A DNA stretch of 64,000 nucleotides, taken from contig NZ_FNVX01000005.1 of assembly GCF_900104585.1 (NCBI RefSeq), positions 1,216,001-1,280,000 of the forward strand. Direction: 5' to 3'. Below the pieces are notes generated by a model. The model was not told the origin of the DNA. It searched no databases and saw nothing but the letters and a program-made list of their open reading frames with translations. The first letter of the stretch is position 1, and the number at the start of each line of letters is the position of its first letter. Position numbers and translations under genes: made by a program. Source of the stretch: Bacteroides ihuae. Its GTDB lineage: Bacteria > Bacteroidota > Bacteroidia > Bacteroidales > Bacteroidaceae. Shown piece by piece: positions 16,816-25,456 of this stretch.

Positions 16816-17754
16816 CTAATCTACGTTACCAAAGTTCTGGCAACCAACATCACCGCAACAATCACTATTATGCTCAAATTCGAGTGTAGCATGCTGAACT
16901 CCGGCCTCTAGTAGGACATGTTTCACCTCTCGTTTTACATTCTCGAGTTGAGATAGATCATTGATGACGAGATGTGCTGTCAAAGCTGTTTCAGTAGTGC
17001 TTATTGCCCAGATGTGAAGATGATGACAATTTATAACTTTAGGTACGGAGAGGATAATCTCTTCTATTTGCTTACTATCGGTTCCTGTAGGCACACCATC
17101 AAGCGAAAGGCGAATGCTATCGTGCAAAAGTCCCCATGTAGAATAGATAATTACACAAGCTATAAGCAAACCTAGAATAGGATCTATCACCGACCAGCCG
17201 GTATAAGAGATAACAATACCCGAAATGACCACACCTACAGACACCAATGCATCGGCAGCCATATGCAAATAAGCTCCTTTAACATTCAAATCTTTCTCCT
17301 TATCCTTCATAAACAACCAAGCCGTAAGCCCATTAACAAAAACCCCTACCCCAGCTGTCCAAGCTATAGCGTCCCCTTCCACAGGAGAGGGATGAAATAA
17401 TTTGTCTATACTTTCAGCAAAGATAACACCCACAGCTATCAGCAAAATGATAGAATTAAGCAGAGAAACTAATATTGTACTCTTTTTATAGCCATACGTA
17501 TACTTAGAAGTGGCAGACACTCGAGCCAAACGAAAAGCTAGCATAGCCAATATTAGACTAGCTACATCACCCAAATTGTGCCCGGCATCTGAGATTAACC
17601 CCAATGAATTATAATAGAAACCAATTCCAAATTCTGTAACAACAAATATTATATTCAACCCGATACCAATAATAAATGATCTATTCAACCCCGTAATTTG
17701 AGGTGCATGATGATGATCGTGGTGGTGGTGTTTTGAAACTTCCATTCTATCCAT
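16816..17754 (-). CDS. Cation diffusion facilitator (CDF) metal transporter
   Basis: 312 aa from the ATG at 17754 (MDRMEVSKHHHH); the second ATG at 17745 is equally possible. The longer frame from a TTG at 17799 is ruled out because it would start inside the promoter. An N-terminal HHHHDHHH tract is a metal-binding feature of ZitB/CzcD-like CDF proteins. Six membrane segments are apparent, with the first Asp site in SDAGHNLGD and the second in HMAADALVSVG (the HxxxD-HxxxD zinc site). The cytoplasmic C-terminal domain carries HHLHIWAIS. It probably exports Zn2+ or a similar divalent ion by proton exchange. A C-terminal CCGDVGCQ motif may bind metal. Confidence 0.92.
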   Translation of the reverse strand: MDRMEVSKHHHHDHHHAPQITGLNRSFIIGIGLNIIFVVTEFGIGFYYNSLGLISDAGHNLGDVASLILAMLAFRLARVSATSKYTYGYKKSTILVSLLNSIILLIAVGVIFAESIDKLFHPSPVEGDAIAWTAGVGVFVNGLTAWLFMKDKEKDLNVKGAYLHMAADALVSVGVVISGIVISYTGWSVIDPILGLLIACVIIYSTWGLLHDSIRLSLDGVPTGTDSKQIEEIILSVPKVINCHHLHIWAISTTETALTAHLVINDLSQLENVKREVKHVLLEAGVQHATLEFEHNSDCCGDVGCQNFGNVD

Positions 17755-17769
17755 ATTTTGTTGAACACA

Positions 17770-17800
17770 CAAAGATAAGTCTATATTTGCAGTAATCAAA
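17770..17800 (-). promoter_or_regulatory. Promoter of the CDF transporter
   Basis: On the minus strand TTTG (17800-17797), exactly 19 bases, then TATCTTTG (17777-17770), a full match to the Bacteroides consensus. The start of transcription would be near 17763. Confidence 0.75.
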
Positions 17801-17836
17801 TAGATACAACAATGTTCTTTTTACTATTTTTTTTTA

Positions 17837-17844
17837 TACCTTTG
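17837..17844 (+). promoter_or_regulatory. -7 box of the ThrE-like operon
   Basis: TACCTTTG matches TAnnTTTG, 30 bases before the ATG at 17875. The -33 region is weak. Confidence 0.5.
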
Positions 17845-17874
17845 CGCTAAAAATAGAGATTTTAAGCTAACCTT

Positions 17875-18648
17875 ATGGATATTCATCAAGAACTCAAAGA
17901 ATTATCTAAATTCCTGTCCGATTATTCTACCAGTTTAATGGCTGTAGGTGTGCAAACATCCCGTATCGTACGTAACACATCTCGCATTGCCGAATCTTAT
18001 GGTTTCTATCTGGACATGACCATCTTCCAAAAGACGATCATTATGACGTTGAGAGATTCCGACAACTCTCATTCGTATAGTACTGTAAACAAAATTAAGC
18101 CACAAGGTTTAAACTTTGCCATTAATTCTAAACTAAGTACGCTCAGTTGGGAAGCTTATGACGAGCATATCCCTTTGGAGGAATTAAAAGCAAGATACAA
18201 CGAGATTGTCAGTAAGCCTCGAGAAAGCAAGTGGCTAGTATTATTTCTGGTAGCATGCGCCAATGCTGCTTTCTGTCGATTATTTCAAGGAGACCTTGCA
18301 TCAATGGGTATTGTATTTGTAGCCACTCTTGGAGGCTTCTTTGTCCGTCAGTATCTCATGGAAAGGCATTGGAATCACTTGGCTATATTTATCATATCCT
18401 CTTTTGTGGCATCACTCATAGGAAGCACGGGCTATCTGTTTCATTGGGGAAACACGCCTGACATGGCACTAGGTACCAGCGTTCTATACCTCATTCCGGG
18501 AGTACCTCTTATTAATTCCATTATGGATATTATTGACGGACATGTATTAGCCGGGACCTCTCGTTTGATCAATGCGTGTCTACTTATTATATGTATAGCA
18601 ATGGGACTTTCGATAACGCTTTTAATAACAGGAATTAGTACGCTATGA
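17875..18648 (+). CDS. ThrE/YjjP-type exporter subunit (DUF1212)
   Basis: 257 aa. The first about 115 residues are soluble (DUF1212 domain, with LMAVGVQTSRIVRNTSRIAESYG at residues 21-43, a family hallmark). The rest is membrane-embedded, about 5 segments (WLVLFLVACANAAFCRLF, IVFVATLGGFFVRQYL, LAIFIISSFVASLIG, LIPGVPLINSIMDIIDG, LLIICIAMGLSITLLI). It forms a two-gene transporter with the next gene (YjjP + YjjB split of the fused ThrE protein). Known relatives export threonine/serine or, for E. coli YjjPB, succinate; the substrate here is undecided. The ATGA-type overlap with the downstream start at 18645 indicates a complex of fixed stoichiometry. Confidence 0.85.
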   Translation: MDIHQELKELSKFLSDYSTSLMAVGVQTSRIVRNTSRIAESYGFYLDMTIFQKTIIMTLRDSDNSHSYSTVNKIKPQGLNFAINSKLSTLSWEAYDEHIPLEELKARYNEIVSKPRESKWLVLFLVACANAAFCRLFQGDLASMGIVFVATLGGFFVRQYLMERHWNHLAIFIISSFVASLIGSTGYLFHWGNTPDMALGTSVLYLIPGVPLINSIMDIIDGHVLAGTSRLINACLLIICIAMGLSITLLITGISTL

Positions 18649-19166
18649 TAAACTACGAATTTGTTCAAGCGATCATTTATGATGGATTATTTGCTGCTGT
18701 AGCAGCGATAGGATTTGCGATCATTTCAAATCCTCCTCGAAAGGCACTTGCTATTGCGGCATTCTTAGCTGCCGTAGGGCACGGATTTCGCTATTATCTT
18801 TTGCACACAGAATTATTCACTCTAGATATTGCCACAGCTTCTTTTTTTGCTGCTATATCTATAGGTTTGCTGTCTGTGCCTTTTGCCAAGTACGTTCATT
18901 GTCCGGCAGAGGTTTTTTCTTTTCCGGCTTTGCTGCCTATGATCCCGGGGATGTTTGCCTATAAAAGCATTCTATTTCTTACGAAATTCATGCAAAGTAA
19001 AGACCAAACGGCCTCTTTCCAGTACATTGAACAGTTCTTTAGGAATGGAATCACAAGCATTTTTGTGCTATTTGCGCTAGTAGTAGGCGTTGCCATACCA
19101 ATATTTCTTTTTCATCGACAATCATTTAGCTCTACCCGTCTATTGAAGAAGATTATAAATAAATAA
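18645..19166 (+). CDS. ThrE/YjjB-type exporter subunit (DUF3815)
   Basis: 173 aa, about four to five membrane segments and almost no soluble part, the usual form of the ThrE_2/DUF3815 partner. PALLPMIPGMFAYKSI near residue 95 is the proline-glycine-rich motif repeated in both halves of ThrE proteins (compare LIPGVPLINSI in the partner). It overlaps the upstream gene by 4 bases and works with it. No terminator with a T run on the plus strand is obvious after it. Confidence 0.85.
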   Translation: MINYEFVQAIIYDGLFAAVAAIGFAIISNPPRKALAIAAFLAAVGHGFRYYLLHTELFTLDIATASFFAAISIGLLSVPFAKYVHCPAEVFSFPALLPMIPGMFAYKSILFLTKFMQSKDQTASFQYIEQFFRNGITSIFVLFALVVGVAIPIFLFHRQSFSSTRLLKKIINK

Positions 19167-19171
19167 AAACA

Positions 19172-19213
19172 AGCCACCGAAATGATCCACTAACAAAAAT
19201 CATTCCGATGGCT
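19172..19213 (-). terminator. Likely terminator of the kdgK-kdgA transcript
   Basis: AGCCACCGAAATGAT pairs with ATCATTCCGATGGCT with two mismatches. On the minus strand it is followed by a T-rich run (TTGTTTTTATTT), so it most likely ends kdgA transcription. A second hairpin, AGGCGACT (19301-19308) with AGTCGCCT (19337-19344), lies just after the kdgA stop. Confidence 0.5.
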
Positions 19214-19355
19214 GTCCCTTAAAACACCTTTAAACAAAATGAGAGAATATGCCTCGTATTTAAACTAACTAACCCTTTTTAGAGACATATCCTATTGACT
19301 AGGCGACTATTGACATTGAATAATTCAATAAAAATGAGTCGCCTAATTAATATCT

Positions 19356-20027
19356 TTATTTTCTAGCTTCTGAAATATATCCGAAAGCTTCTTTACACTT
19401 AGCAACAATCCAAGCCCAATCCTGAGCGGCAACTACGTCACTTGGGAAAAGATTAGAACCCATTCCTACACAAGTAACGCCAGCTTTTATCCATGCAGTA
19501 AGGTTTTCCTTAGTTGGCTCTACGCCTCCTGTTACCATTAACATAGACCAAGGCATCGGAGCTTTTACGTTCTTCACAAATGAAGGTCCACCTACGTTTC
19601 CGGCAGGGAACACTTTGCAAAGATCACATCCTACTTCTTGAGCAAAACCAATTTCAGAAACTGATCCACAACCTGGAGTATAAGGAATCAAGCGACGATT
19701 GCAAATCTTAGCAATCTCGGGGTTAAACAATGGACCAACAATGAAGTTAGCACCCAATTGGATGTACATAGCTGCAGTGGCCGGATCAACAATTGAACCG
19801 ATACCCATAATCATTTCAGGGCATTCTTTAGCAGCCCATTTCACCAATTCAGCAAATACATCCTGAGCAAAATCACCACGGTTGGTAAATTCAAATGCGC
19901 GAACACCACCATCATAGCATGCTTTCACTACATTCTTAGCAACCTCTACATCTTTGTTATAGAAAACGGGAACCATCCCTGTGCTTGCCATAGCATTGAG
20001 CACTTGTATCTTATTAAATTTTGCCAT
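19356..20027 (-). CDS. kdgA: 2-dehydro-3-deoxy-phosphogluconate (KDPG) aldolase
   Basis: 223 aa from the ATG at 20027 ([10 protein letters not shown]); a TTG four codons upstream is less likely. The enzyme splits KDPG to pyruvate and glyceraldehyde-3-phosphate, the last step of hexuronate breakdown. Class I aldolase signs: [11 protein letters not shown] (substrate Glu), [26 protein letters not shown], and the Schiff-base lysine in [14 protein letters not shown]. Length agrees with the Eda family. It lies 34 bases after kdgK, in the same operon. Confidence 0.93.
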   Translation of the reverse strand: MAKFNKIQVLNAMASTGMVPVFYNKDVEVAKNVVKACYDGGVRAFEFTNRGDFAQDVFAELVKWAAKECPEMIMGIGSIVDPATAAMYIQLGANFIVGPLFNPEIAKICNRRLIPYTPGCGSVSEIGFAQEVGCDLCKVFPAGNVGGPSFVKNVKAPMPWSMLMVTGGVEPTKENLTAWIKAGVTCVGMGSNLFPSDVVAAQDWAWIVAKCKEAFGYISEARK

Positions 20028-20061
20028 TTCTTTTTTCAATTAATATAATAACGAAACCTAC

Positions 20062-21105
20062 TTATCTGCTTACACGGCCCGAACCGTCACCTTTCATCAA
20101 GTTCTCTACCTCAGCAACAGTAACCAAGTTAAAGTCACCATAGATAGTGTGTTTCAGGCATGAAGCAGCAACAGCAAACTCAAGTGCCTTCTGGTCATCA
20201 GACGGATAGCTGATTAAACCATAAATAAGTCCGCCCATGAATGAGTCACCACCACCTACACGGTCTACGATGTGGGTAATGTCATATCTATTAGAGATCT
20301 TCAATGAACCTTCAGAGTAAAGAACGCCTCCCCAAGTATTATGGTTTGCATTAATAGCACCACGAAGAGTCACAATCATTTTTTTGCAACGTGGGAATTT
20401 CTTCATCATTTGAGTACATACTGATTCAAATTCAGCAGAGTTAACTTCTCCATTAGTAGCAGTTACATCGAAGCCTTCTGGTTTGATACCAAATACCTTT
20501 TCACAGTCTTCTTCGTTACCAAGAATTACATCGCAACCTTCAACTAAAGCAGGCATTACTTCATCAGCTGTTTTGCCATATTTCCAAAGATTTTTGCGGA
20601 AGTTAATGTCACAAGAAACTGTAACACCCATTTCATTAGCCACTTTGATTGCTTCCAAACAAGCATCAGCAGCACCTTGAGACAAAGCTGGAGTAATACC
20701 GGTCCAATGAAACCATTGAGCGTCCTTGAAAACTTCTTTCCAGTTTACCATTCCCGGTTCGACAGTAGAAATAGAAGAATTTGCACGGTCGTAAACAACT
20801 TTTGAAGCACGAGCCACAGCACCAGTTTCTAAGAAATAGATACCTACACGGTCACCACCAAAAATAATTTCTTTTGTACCCACATTGTGCGCACGAAGAT
20901 CCATGATGCAAGATTGAGCTATGTCATTTTTAGGAAGACGAGTTACGAATTCTGTATCTAAGCCATAGTTAGCCAATGACACAGCAACGTTTGCTTCGCC
21001 ACCACCAAATGTAGCCGTGAATTCTTTAGCTTGTGAAAATCTCAGGTAACCCGGAGTAGCCAAACGAAGCATTATTTCCCCAAAAGTAACAACTTTCTTT
21101 CCCAT
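20062..21105 (-). CDS. kdgK: 2-dehydro-3-deoxygluconokinase (PfkB family)
   Basis: 347 aa. PfkB-type sugar kinase with TFGEIMLRLATPG at the N-terminus, the GGGEANVAVSLANYGL motif (residues 34-49), and the C-terminal catalytic DRVGGGDSFMGGLIYGL (GAGD-like with the catalytic Asp). It phosphorylates 2-keto-3-deoxygluconate to KDPG, which the next gene cleaves. The pairing with an aldolase and a nearby altronate dehydratase makes the substrate assignment strong. Transcription starts from the promoter near 21250, within the shared regulatory region with lacI. Confidence 0.9.
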   Translation of the reverse strand: MGKKVVTFGEIMLRLATPGYLRFSQAKEFTATFGGGEANVAVSLANYGLDTEFVTRLPKNDIAQSCIMDLRAHNVGTKEIIFGGDRVGIYFLETGAVARASKVVYDRANSSISTVEPGMVNWKEVFKDAQWFHWTGITPALSQGAADACLEAIKVANEMGVTVSCDINFRKNLWKYGKTADEVMPALVEGCDVILGNEEDCEKVFGIKPEGFDVTATNGEVNSAEFESVCTQMMKKFPRCKKMIVTLRGAINANHNTWGGVLYSEGSLKISNRYDITHIVDRVGGGDSFMGGLIYGLISYPSDDQKALEFAVAASCLKHTIYGDFNLVTVAEVENLMKGDGSGRVSR

Positions 21106-21162
21106 AATTCTGTTTTTAATCTAATAAGTTATTAATATCGTTAAGTTTCAAATTATCATTGT

Positions 21163-21332
21163 ATGCACGGAGCACCTATAAACAGAGGGATTTACATCTA
21201 TATTTCTGTCAATAAAAGCTTCTTATATCACCTCCGTGTGCGGGCACAAAGATACAATAATTTTCGTAATTACAAAAATTGTTATATATTTGTGTCGAAA
21301 ATAACAAGATTATTATTGTGCACGAGCACAAT
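21163..21332. promoter_or_regulatory. Divergent kdgK/lacI control region with operator palindromes
   Basis: Minus-strand -7 box TATCTTTG at 21254-21247 (for kdgK; -33 TTTG at 21276-21273, spacing 18) overlaps the palindrome TGTGCGGGCACA (21237-21248). Plus-strand -7 box TATATTTG at 21285-21292 (for lacI) is followed by the 18-bp near-palindrome ATTGTGCACGAGCACAAT (21315-21332), whose central CG fits a LacI-family operator. A third, weaker GCACGGAGCAC lies at 21165-21175. The centres differ in length, so not all three need be true sites. Expected function: repression of both units by the adjacent LacI protein until an inducer is present. Confidence 0.65.
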
Positions 21333-21355
21333 ACAAAAACAACAAGCGATCTAAG

Positions 21356-22423
21356 ATGAATAAGCTGCCAGATAGAATCAGAATTAAAGATATTGCTCGC
21401 CTAGCGGATGTGTCGGTTGGTACCGTAGACCGTGTTATTCATGGTCGAAGTGGTGTGTCGGAATCCAGTCGCCAACGCGTAGAAGAAATACTAAAACAAT
21501 TGGATTATCAACCCAACATGTATGCCAGCGCACTTGCGTCCAATAAAAAATACTCCTTCTACTGTCTACTGCCGCAACATTTTAAAGGTGAATATTGGAC
21601 AGCTGTGGAAGCAGGAATAAATGAAGCTTTGGCCAATTACTCAGATTTCAACATTTCGGCACATATATCTTATTACGATCCCTATAATTATCATTCATTT
21701 GTAGATGCCGGAAAAACTATTTTAGAAGCACAGCCAGACGGAGTCTTGCTTGCTCCTACTGCACCGCAATATACCAAGGAGCTCGCAAATGCACTCACCG
21801 AACACAATACACCTTATATATATATAGATTCGTATATAAAAGAGATTCCTCCTTTGGCGTTCTTCGGACAGCATTCTCATCAAAGCGGATATTTTGCTGC
21901 ACGCATGCTAATGTTGCTGGCTGGCAATGAGAAGGAGATCGTTATTTTCCGGAAGATAAATGAAGGTATAGTGGGTTCTAATCAACAAGAAAATCGTGAA
22001 GTCGGTTTTATGAAATATATGAAGGAACATCATCCTACATGCAACATCCTTGAACTTAACTTGCATGCTAACAAGCCGAATGAAGACAACACAATGCTTG
22101 ATAATTTCTTTCACCAGCATTCCACCGTACGCAATGGTATCACTTTTAATTCAAAGGCTTATATCATAGGCGAATACCTACAAAGCAGGAACTCATCCTT
22201 TAACTTAGTAGGCTACGACTTATTAGAGCGAAATGTATCATGCTTGAAACAAAATAGTATTGCATTCCTTATAGCTCAGCAACCTGATTTACAGGGACTA
22301 AACGGAATTAAAGCATTATGTGATCATCTTATCTTTAAAAAAGAGATACCTTGTGTCAACTATATGCCAATTGATCTTTTAACTGTAGAAACTATCGATT
22401 TCTACTTGAAGTTACCTAGATAA
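21356..22423 (+). CDS. LacI-family transcriptional regulator of the hexuronate genes
   Basis: 355 aa. The N-terminal HTH (IKDIARLADVSVGTVDRVIHGRSGVSESSRQRV) and hinge helix (PNMYASALAS) are typical. A periplasmic-binding-protein-like sensor domain follows (residues 65-355), with features of the sugar-binding group (YISYYDPYNYHSF, VLLAPTAPQYTKEL). It is likely autoregulated, and controls kdgK-kdgA on one side and uxaA on the other through the palindromes in its upstream region. Inducer is probably a hexuronate or KDG. The 29-base gap to uxaA suggests cotranscription. Confidence 0.9.
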   Translation: MNKLPDRIRIKDIARLADVSVGTVDRVIHGRSGVSESSRQRVEEILKQLDYQPNMYASALASNKKYSFYCLLPQHFKGEYWTAVEAGINEALANYSDFNISAHISYYDPYNYHSFVDAGKTILEAQPDGVLLAPTAPQYTKELANALTEHNTPYIYIDSYIKEIPPLAFFGQHSHQSGYFAARMLMLLAGNEKEIVIFRKINEGIVGSNQQENREVGFMKYMKEHHPTCNILELNLHANKPNEDNTMLDNFFHQHSTVRNGITFNSKAYIIGEYLQSRNSSFNLVGYDLLERNVSCLKQNSIAFLIAQQPDLQGLNGIKALCDHLIFKKEIPCVNYMPIDLLTVETIDFYLKLPR

Positions 22424-22452
22424 AAACAACTTTTAAAACAAAAAAGAATAGA

Positions 22453-23943
22453 ATGGAAACAAAGTACTTACAGATTAATCCAGCCGACAATGTGGCTGTT
22501 GCAATCGTTAATTTATCGGCAGGAGAAACCCTTTCGATAAATGGAACGCAAGTAACCTTACATGAAGACATTCCCGCCGGACATAAATTTGCCTTGAAAG
22601 ATTTTGCTGAAGGAGAAGATATAATTAAATATGGCTACCCCATTGGACATGCTATTACGGCAAAAAAACTGGGTGACTGGATGAATGAGAATAGCATTAA
22701 AACCAATCTTGCCGGATTGTTGGATTATACCTATAACCCAGCACAAGTTTCGCTTGACATCCCCAAGAAGGAACTTACTTTTAAAGGATATCGCCGTAAA
22801 AACGGTGATGTAGGTATTCGCAACGAGATATGGATTATCCCTACTGTTGGTTGTGTAAACGGTATCATTGCTCAGCTTGCTGAAAGTATGCGTCGTGAAA
22901 CGGAAGGCAAAGGAGTGGACGCCATCGTGGCCTACCCACACAATTATGGTTGTTCACAATTGGGAGACGATCACGAAAACACTAGAAAAATCTTGCGCGA
23001 TATGGTGTTACACCCCAATGCAGGTGCAGTGCTAGTGGTAGGTTTAGGATGTGAGAATAATCAACCGGATGCTTTCCGCGAGTTTCTTGGAGATTATGAC
23101 ACGGACAGAGTATCATTCCTAGTTACACAAAAAGTAGGTGATGAATACGAAGAAGGCATGAAAATACTTCGTGAATTATACGCTAAAGCATCTACAGACA
23201 GACGTGTAGAGGTTCCTTTATCAGAACTGCGTGTAGGATTGAAATGTGGTGGTTCAGACGGATTCTCCGGCATCACAGCGAATCCATTGTTGGGCATGTT
23301 CTCCGACTTCCTTATTGCGCAAGGAGGAACAAGCGTGTTGACTGAAGTTCCTGAAATGTTTGGTGCCGAAACGATCCTGATGAATCGTTGCGAAAACAAA
23401 GACTTATTCAACCAGACAGTCCACCTTATTAATGATTTCAAAGAATACTTCCTTTCGCATGGCGAACCGGTAGGAGAAAATCCTTCTCCGGGCAACAAGG
23501 CGGGAGGTATCTCTACACTGGAAGAGAAGGCATTGGGCTGTACACAAAAATGCGGAAAGAGCTATGTATCAGGAGTATTACCTTATGGCGAGCGTCTTAA
23601 AGTGAAAGGCCTTACACTGCTTTCAGCACCCGGCAATGACTTAGTAGCCTCTACTGCCCTAGCCTCTTGCGGTTGCCACATGGTACTATTCACTACCGGA
23701 CGTGGTACGCCATTCGGTACTTATGTACCTACAATGAAGATATCTACCAACACCGGCCTATCACAAAGAAAACCGGGATGGATCGACTTCAATGCAGGGG
23801 TCATCGTTGATAGCGAACCTATGGAAAAAACTTGTGAACGCTTCATTGATTACATTGTCAATGTAGCCAGCGGCGAATTAGTAAATAATGAGAAAAAAGG
23901 GTTCCGTGAAATAGCAATCTTCAAAACAGGGGTTACACTATAA
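22453..23943 (+). CDS. uxaA: Altronate dehydratase
   Basis: 496 aa, normal for UxaA. It dehydrates D-altronate to 2-keto-3-deoxygluconate, which KdgK then phosphorylates. The N-terminal SAF domain (about residues 1-90, with GHAITAKKLGD) and the large UxaA domain are both present: DVGIRNEIWIIPTVGCVNG, PHNYGCSQLGDD, GLKCGGSDGFSGITANP, and the late CGCHMVLFTTGRGTPFG. Cysteines in GCS, KCGG and CGCH probably support the iron site known for the family. No uxaB or uxaC is visible nearby, so upstream steps must be encoded elsewhere. A terminator follows at 23967. Confidence 0.94.
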   Translation: METKYLQINPADNVAVAIVNLSAGETLSINGTQVTLHEDIPAGHKFALKDFAEGEDIIKYGYPIGHAITAKKLGDWMNENSIKTNLAGLLDYTYNPAQVSLDIPKKELTFKGYRRKNGDVGIRNEIWIIPTVGCVNGIIAQLAESMRRETEGKGVDAIVAYPHNYGCSQLGDDHENTRKILRDMVLHPNAGAVLVVGLGCENNQPDAFREFLGDYDTDRVSFLVTQKVGDEYEEGMKILRELYAKASTDRRVEVPLSELRVGLKCGGSDGFSGITANPLLGMFSDFLIAQGGTSVLTEVPEMFGAETILMNRCENKDLFNQTVHLINDFKEYFLSHGEPVGENPSPGNKAGGISTLEEKALGCTQKCGKSYVSGVLPYGERLKVKGLTLLSAPGNDLVASTALASCGCHMVLFTTGRGTPFGTYVPTMKISTNTGLSQRKPGWIDFNAGVIVDSEPMEKTCERFIDYIVNVASGELVNNEKKGFREIAIFKTGVTL

Positions 23944-23966
23944 AAGCCTTTGTTACACTCATATTT

Positions 23967-24003
23967 GGGACATAGATAAATATAATCTGTGTCCCTTTTT
24001 TAT
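23967..24003 (+). terminator. Terminator after uxaA
   Basis: An 11-base stem begins GGGACATAGAT (23967) and closes with ATCTGTGTCCC (to 23995), one G-U pair, then a T tract. It ends the lacI-uxaA transcript. Confidence 0.8.
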
Positions 24004-24004
24004 T

Positions 24005-24012
24005 TATCTTTG
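24005..24012 (+). promoter_or_regulatory. -7 box of the NhaC-like antiporter gene
   Basis: TATCTTTG matches the -7 consensus, 25 bases before the ATG at 24038 and right after the uxaA terminator. No TTTG is seen 19 bases upstream. Confidence 0.5.
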
Positions 24013-24037
24013 CCCTCAGAATAGCAACATGTAAAGT

Positions 24038-25336
24038 ATGAGTGAAGAAAAAAAAGCGCAACGTATATCTGGTTTATGGGCTCTAAGCCCGTTATTTGTC
24101 TTTCTGTGTCTTTACTTAGTCACATCCATCATAGTAAACGACTTCTATAAAGTCCCCATTACAGTTGCTTTTTTGGCTTCATCCTGCTATGCCATTGCTA
24201 TCACCCGAGGACTGAATCTAGAACATCGCATCTATCAATTTTCTGTTGGCGCATCCAATAAGAATATCATGCTCATGGTGTGGATATTCGTTCTTGCGGG
24301 AGCTTTTGCTCAAAGCGCCAAGCAGATGGGTGCCATTGACGCAACTGTAAACCTAACGCTGCATATACTGCCGGACAATCTGTTATTGGCTGGCATTTTC
24401 ATCGCATCATGTTTCATCTCTCTATCCATTGGAACCAGCGTAGGCACCATTGTTGCACTTACACCTGTGGCCATTGGACTAGCGGAAAAAACAGGTATTG
24501 ACCTTCCTTTTATAGTGGCTATCGTTGTGGGTGGCTCCTTCTTTGGCGATAATCTTTCATTTATTTCCGACACTACCATTGCAGCAACCAAAACTCAAGA
24601 ATGTGTGATGCGTGATAAGTTTCGCGTCAACTCTATGATCGTTGTTCCGGCTGCTATGATCGTTTTAGGTATTTATGTTTTTCAAGGTCTATCCATAACT
24701 GCACCTCCACAAATTCAGAGTATAGAATGGTTAAAAGTATTACCTTACCTCATCGTGCTAGGCACAGCCATAGCTGGAATGAACGTAATGTTAGTACTCC
24801 TCATCGGTATCATTTCTACAGGCATCGTAGGCTTAAGTACTGGTAGTTTCGGCTTTTTCGATTGGTTTGGTTCTATGGGAAACGGCATTATCGGTATGGG
24901 TGAATTGATTATTGTCACCTTACTAGCAGGTGGCATGCTCGAGACCATTCGTTATAACGGAGGGATAGATTATATCATTAGCGCACTAACCAAACATGTA
25001 AAAGGTAAACGCGGTGCTGAGTTCAGCATTGCCGCATTAGTGAGCATCGCCAATTTATGTACTGCCAACAATACCATTGCAATTATCACCACAGGACCTA
25101 TTGCTAAAGATATCGCCATAAAATTTCACCTCGATCGCCGCAAAACGGCTAGCATACTCGATACCTTTTCCTGCTTTATTCAAGGAATAATCCCTTATGG
25201 CGCACAAATGCTTATTGCCGCCGGATTGGCAAATATCTCCCCTATCAGCATTATCGGTAATTTGTATTACCCTTTCACTATGGGACTATTCGCTATTCTA
25301 GCTATCTTATTCCGCTATCCCAAACGATATTCGTAA
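24038..25336 (+). CDS. Na+/H+ antiporter NhaC family protein
   Basis: 432 aa with about 11-12 membrane segments. NhaC family hallmarks include the paired ISLSIGTSVGTIVALTPVAIGLAEKTG and VVGGSFFGDNLSFISDTTIAATKTQ segments (residues about 127-190); the latter carries the G-D-N and S-D-T polar residues of the ion path. The second inverted repeat has TANNTIAIITTGPIAKDIA. Relatives exchange Na+ for H+ or for organic acids (malate/lactate type). Transcribed from its own promoter, separate from the hexuronate genes. The exact substrate pair is not known. Confidence 0.87.
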   Translation: MSEEKKAQRISGLWALSPLFVFLCLYLVTSIIVNDFYKVPITVAFLASSCYAIAITRGLNLEHRIYQFSVGASNKNIMLMVWIFVLAGAFAQSAKQMGAIDATVNLTLHILPDNLLLAGIFIASCFISLSIGTSVGTIVALTPVAIGLAEKTGIDLPFIVAIVVGGSFFGDNLSFISDTTIAATKTQECVMRDKFRVNSMIVVPAAMIVLGIYVFQGLSITAPPQIQSIEWLKVLPYLIVLGTAIAGMNVMLVLLIGIISTGIVGLSTGSFGFFDWFGSMGNGIIGMGELIIVTLLAGGMLETIRYNGGIDYIISALTKHVKGKRGAEFSIAALVSIANLCTANNTIAIITTGPIAKDIAIKFHLDRRKTASILDTFSCFIQGIIPYGAQMLIAAGLANISPISIIGNLYYPFTMGLFAILAILFRYPKRYS

Positions 25337-25365
25337 TAAATATAGCAACTAAAAGAATAGAACTT

Positions 25366-25396
25366 TTTGTCAATCAAAATAAAACATCTATCTTTG
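25366..25396 (+). promoter_or_regulatory. Full consensus promoter of rpsP
   Basis: TTTG (25366-25369), a 19-base spacer, then TATCTTTG (25389-25396): an exact fit to the Bacteroides housekeeping promoter. The start would be near 25403, leaving a 5' leader of about 54 nt. Confidence 0.8.
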
Positions 25397-25456
25397 CAGC
25401 CGCTATTACGAGATAATAGCATTATTCAAATCATTAATTAATAACATTTATTTAAG

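Noticed and set aside
19301..19344. AGGCGACT/AGTCGCCT hairpin after kdgA considered as a riboswitch or attachment site
   Set aside because: Only a simple stem with an inner palindrome is seen; a transcript-end structure is the simpler reading.
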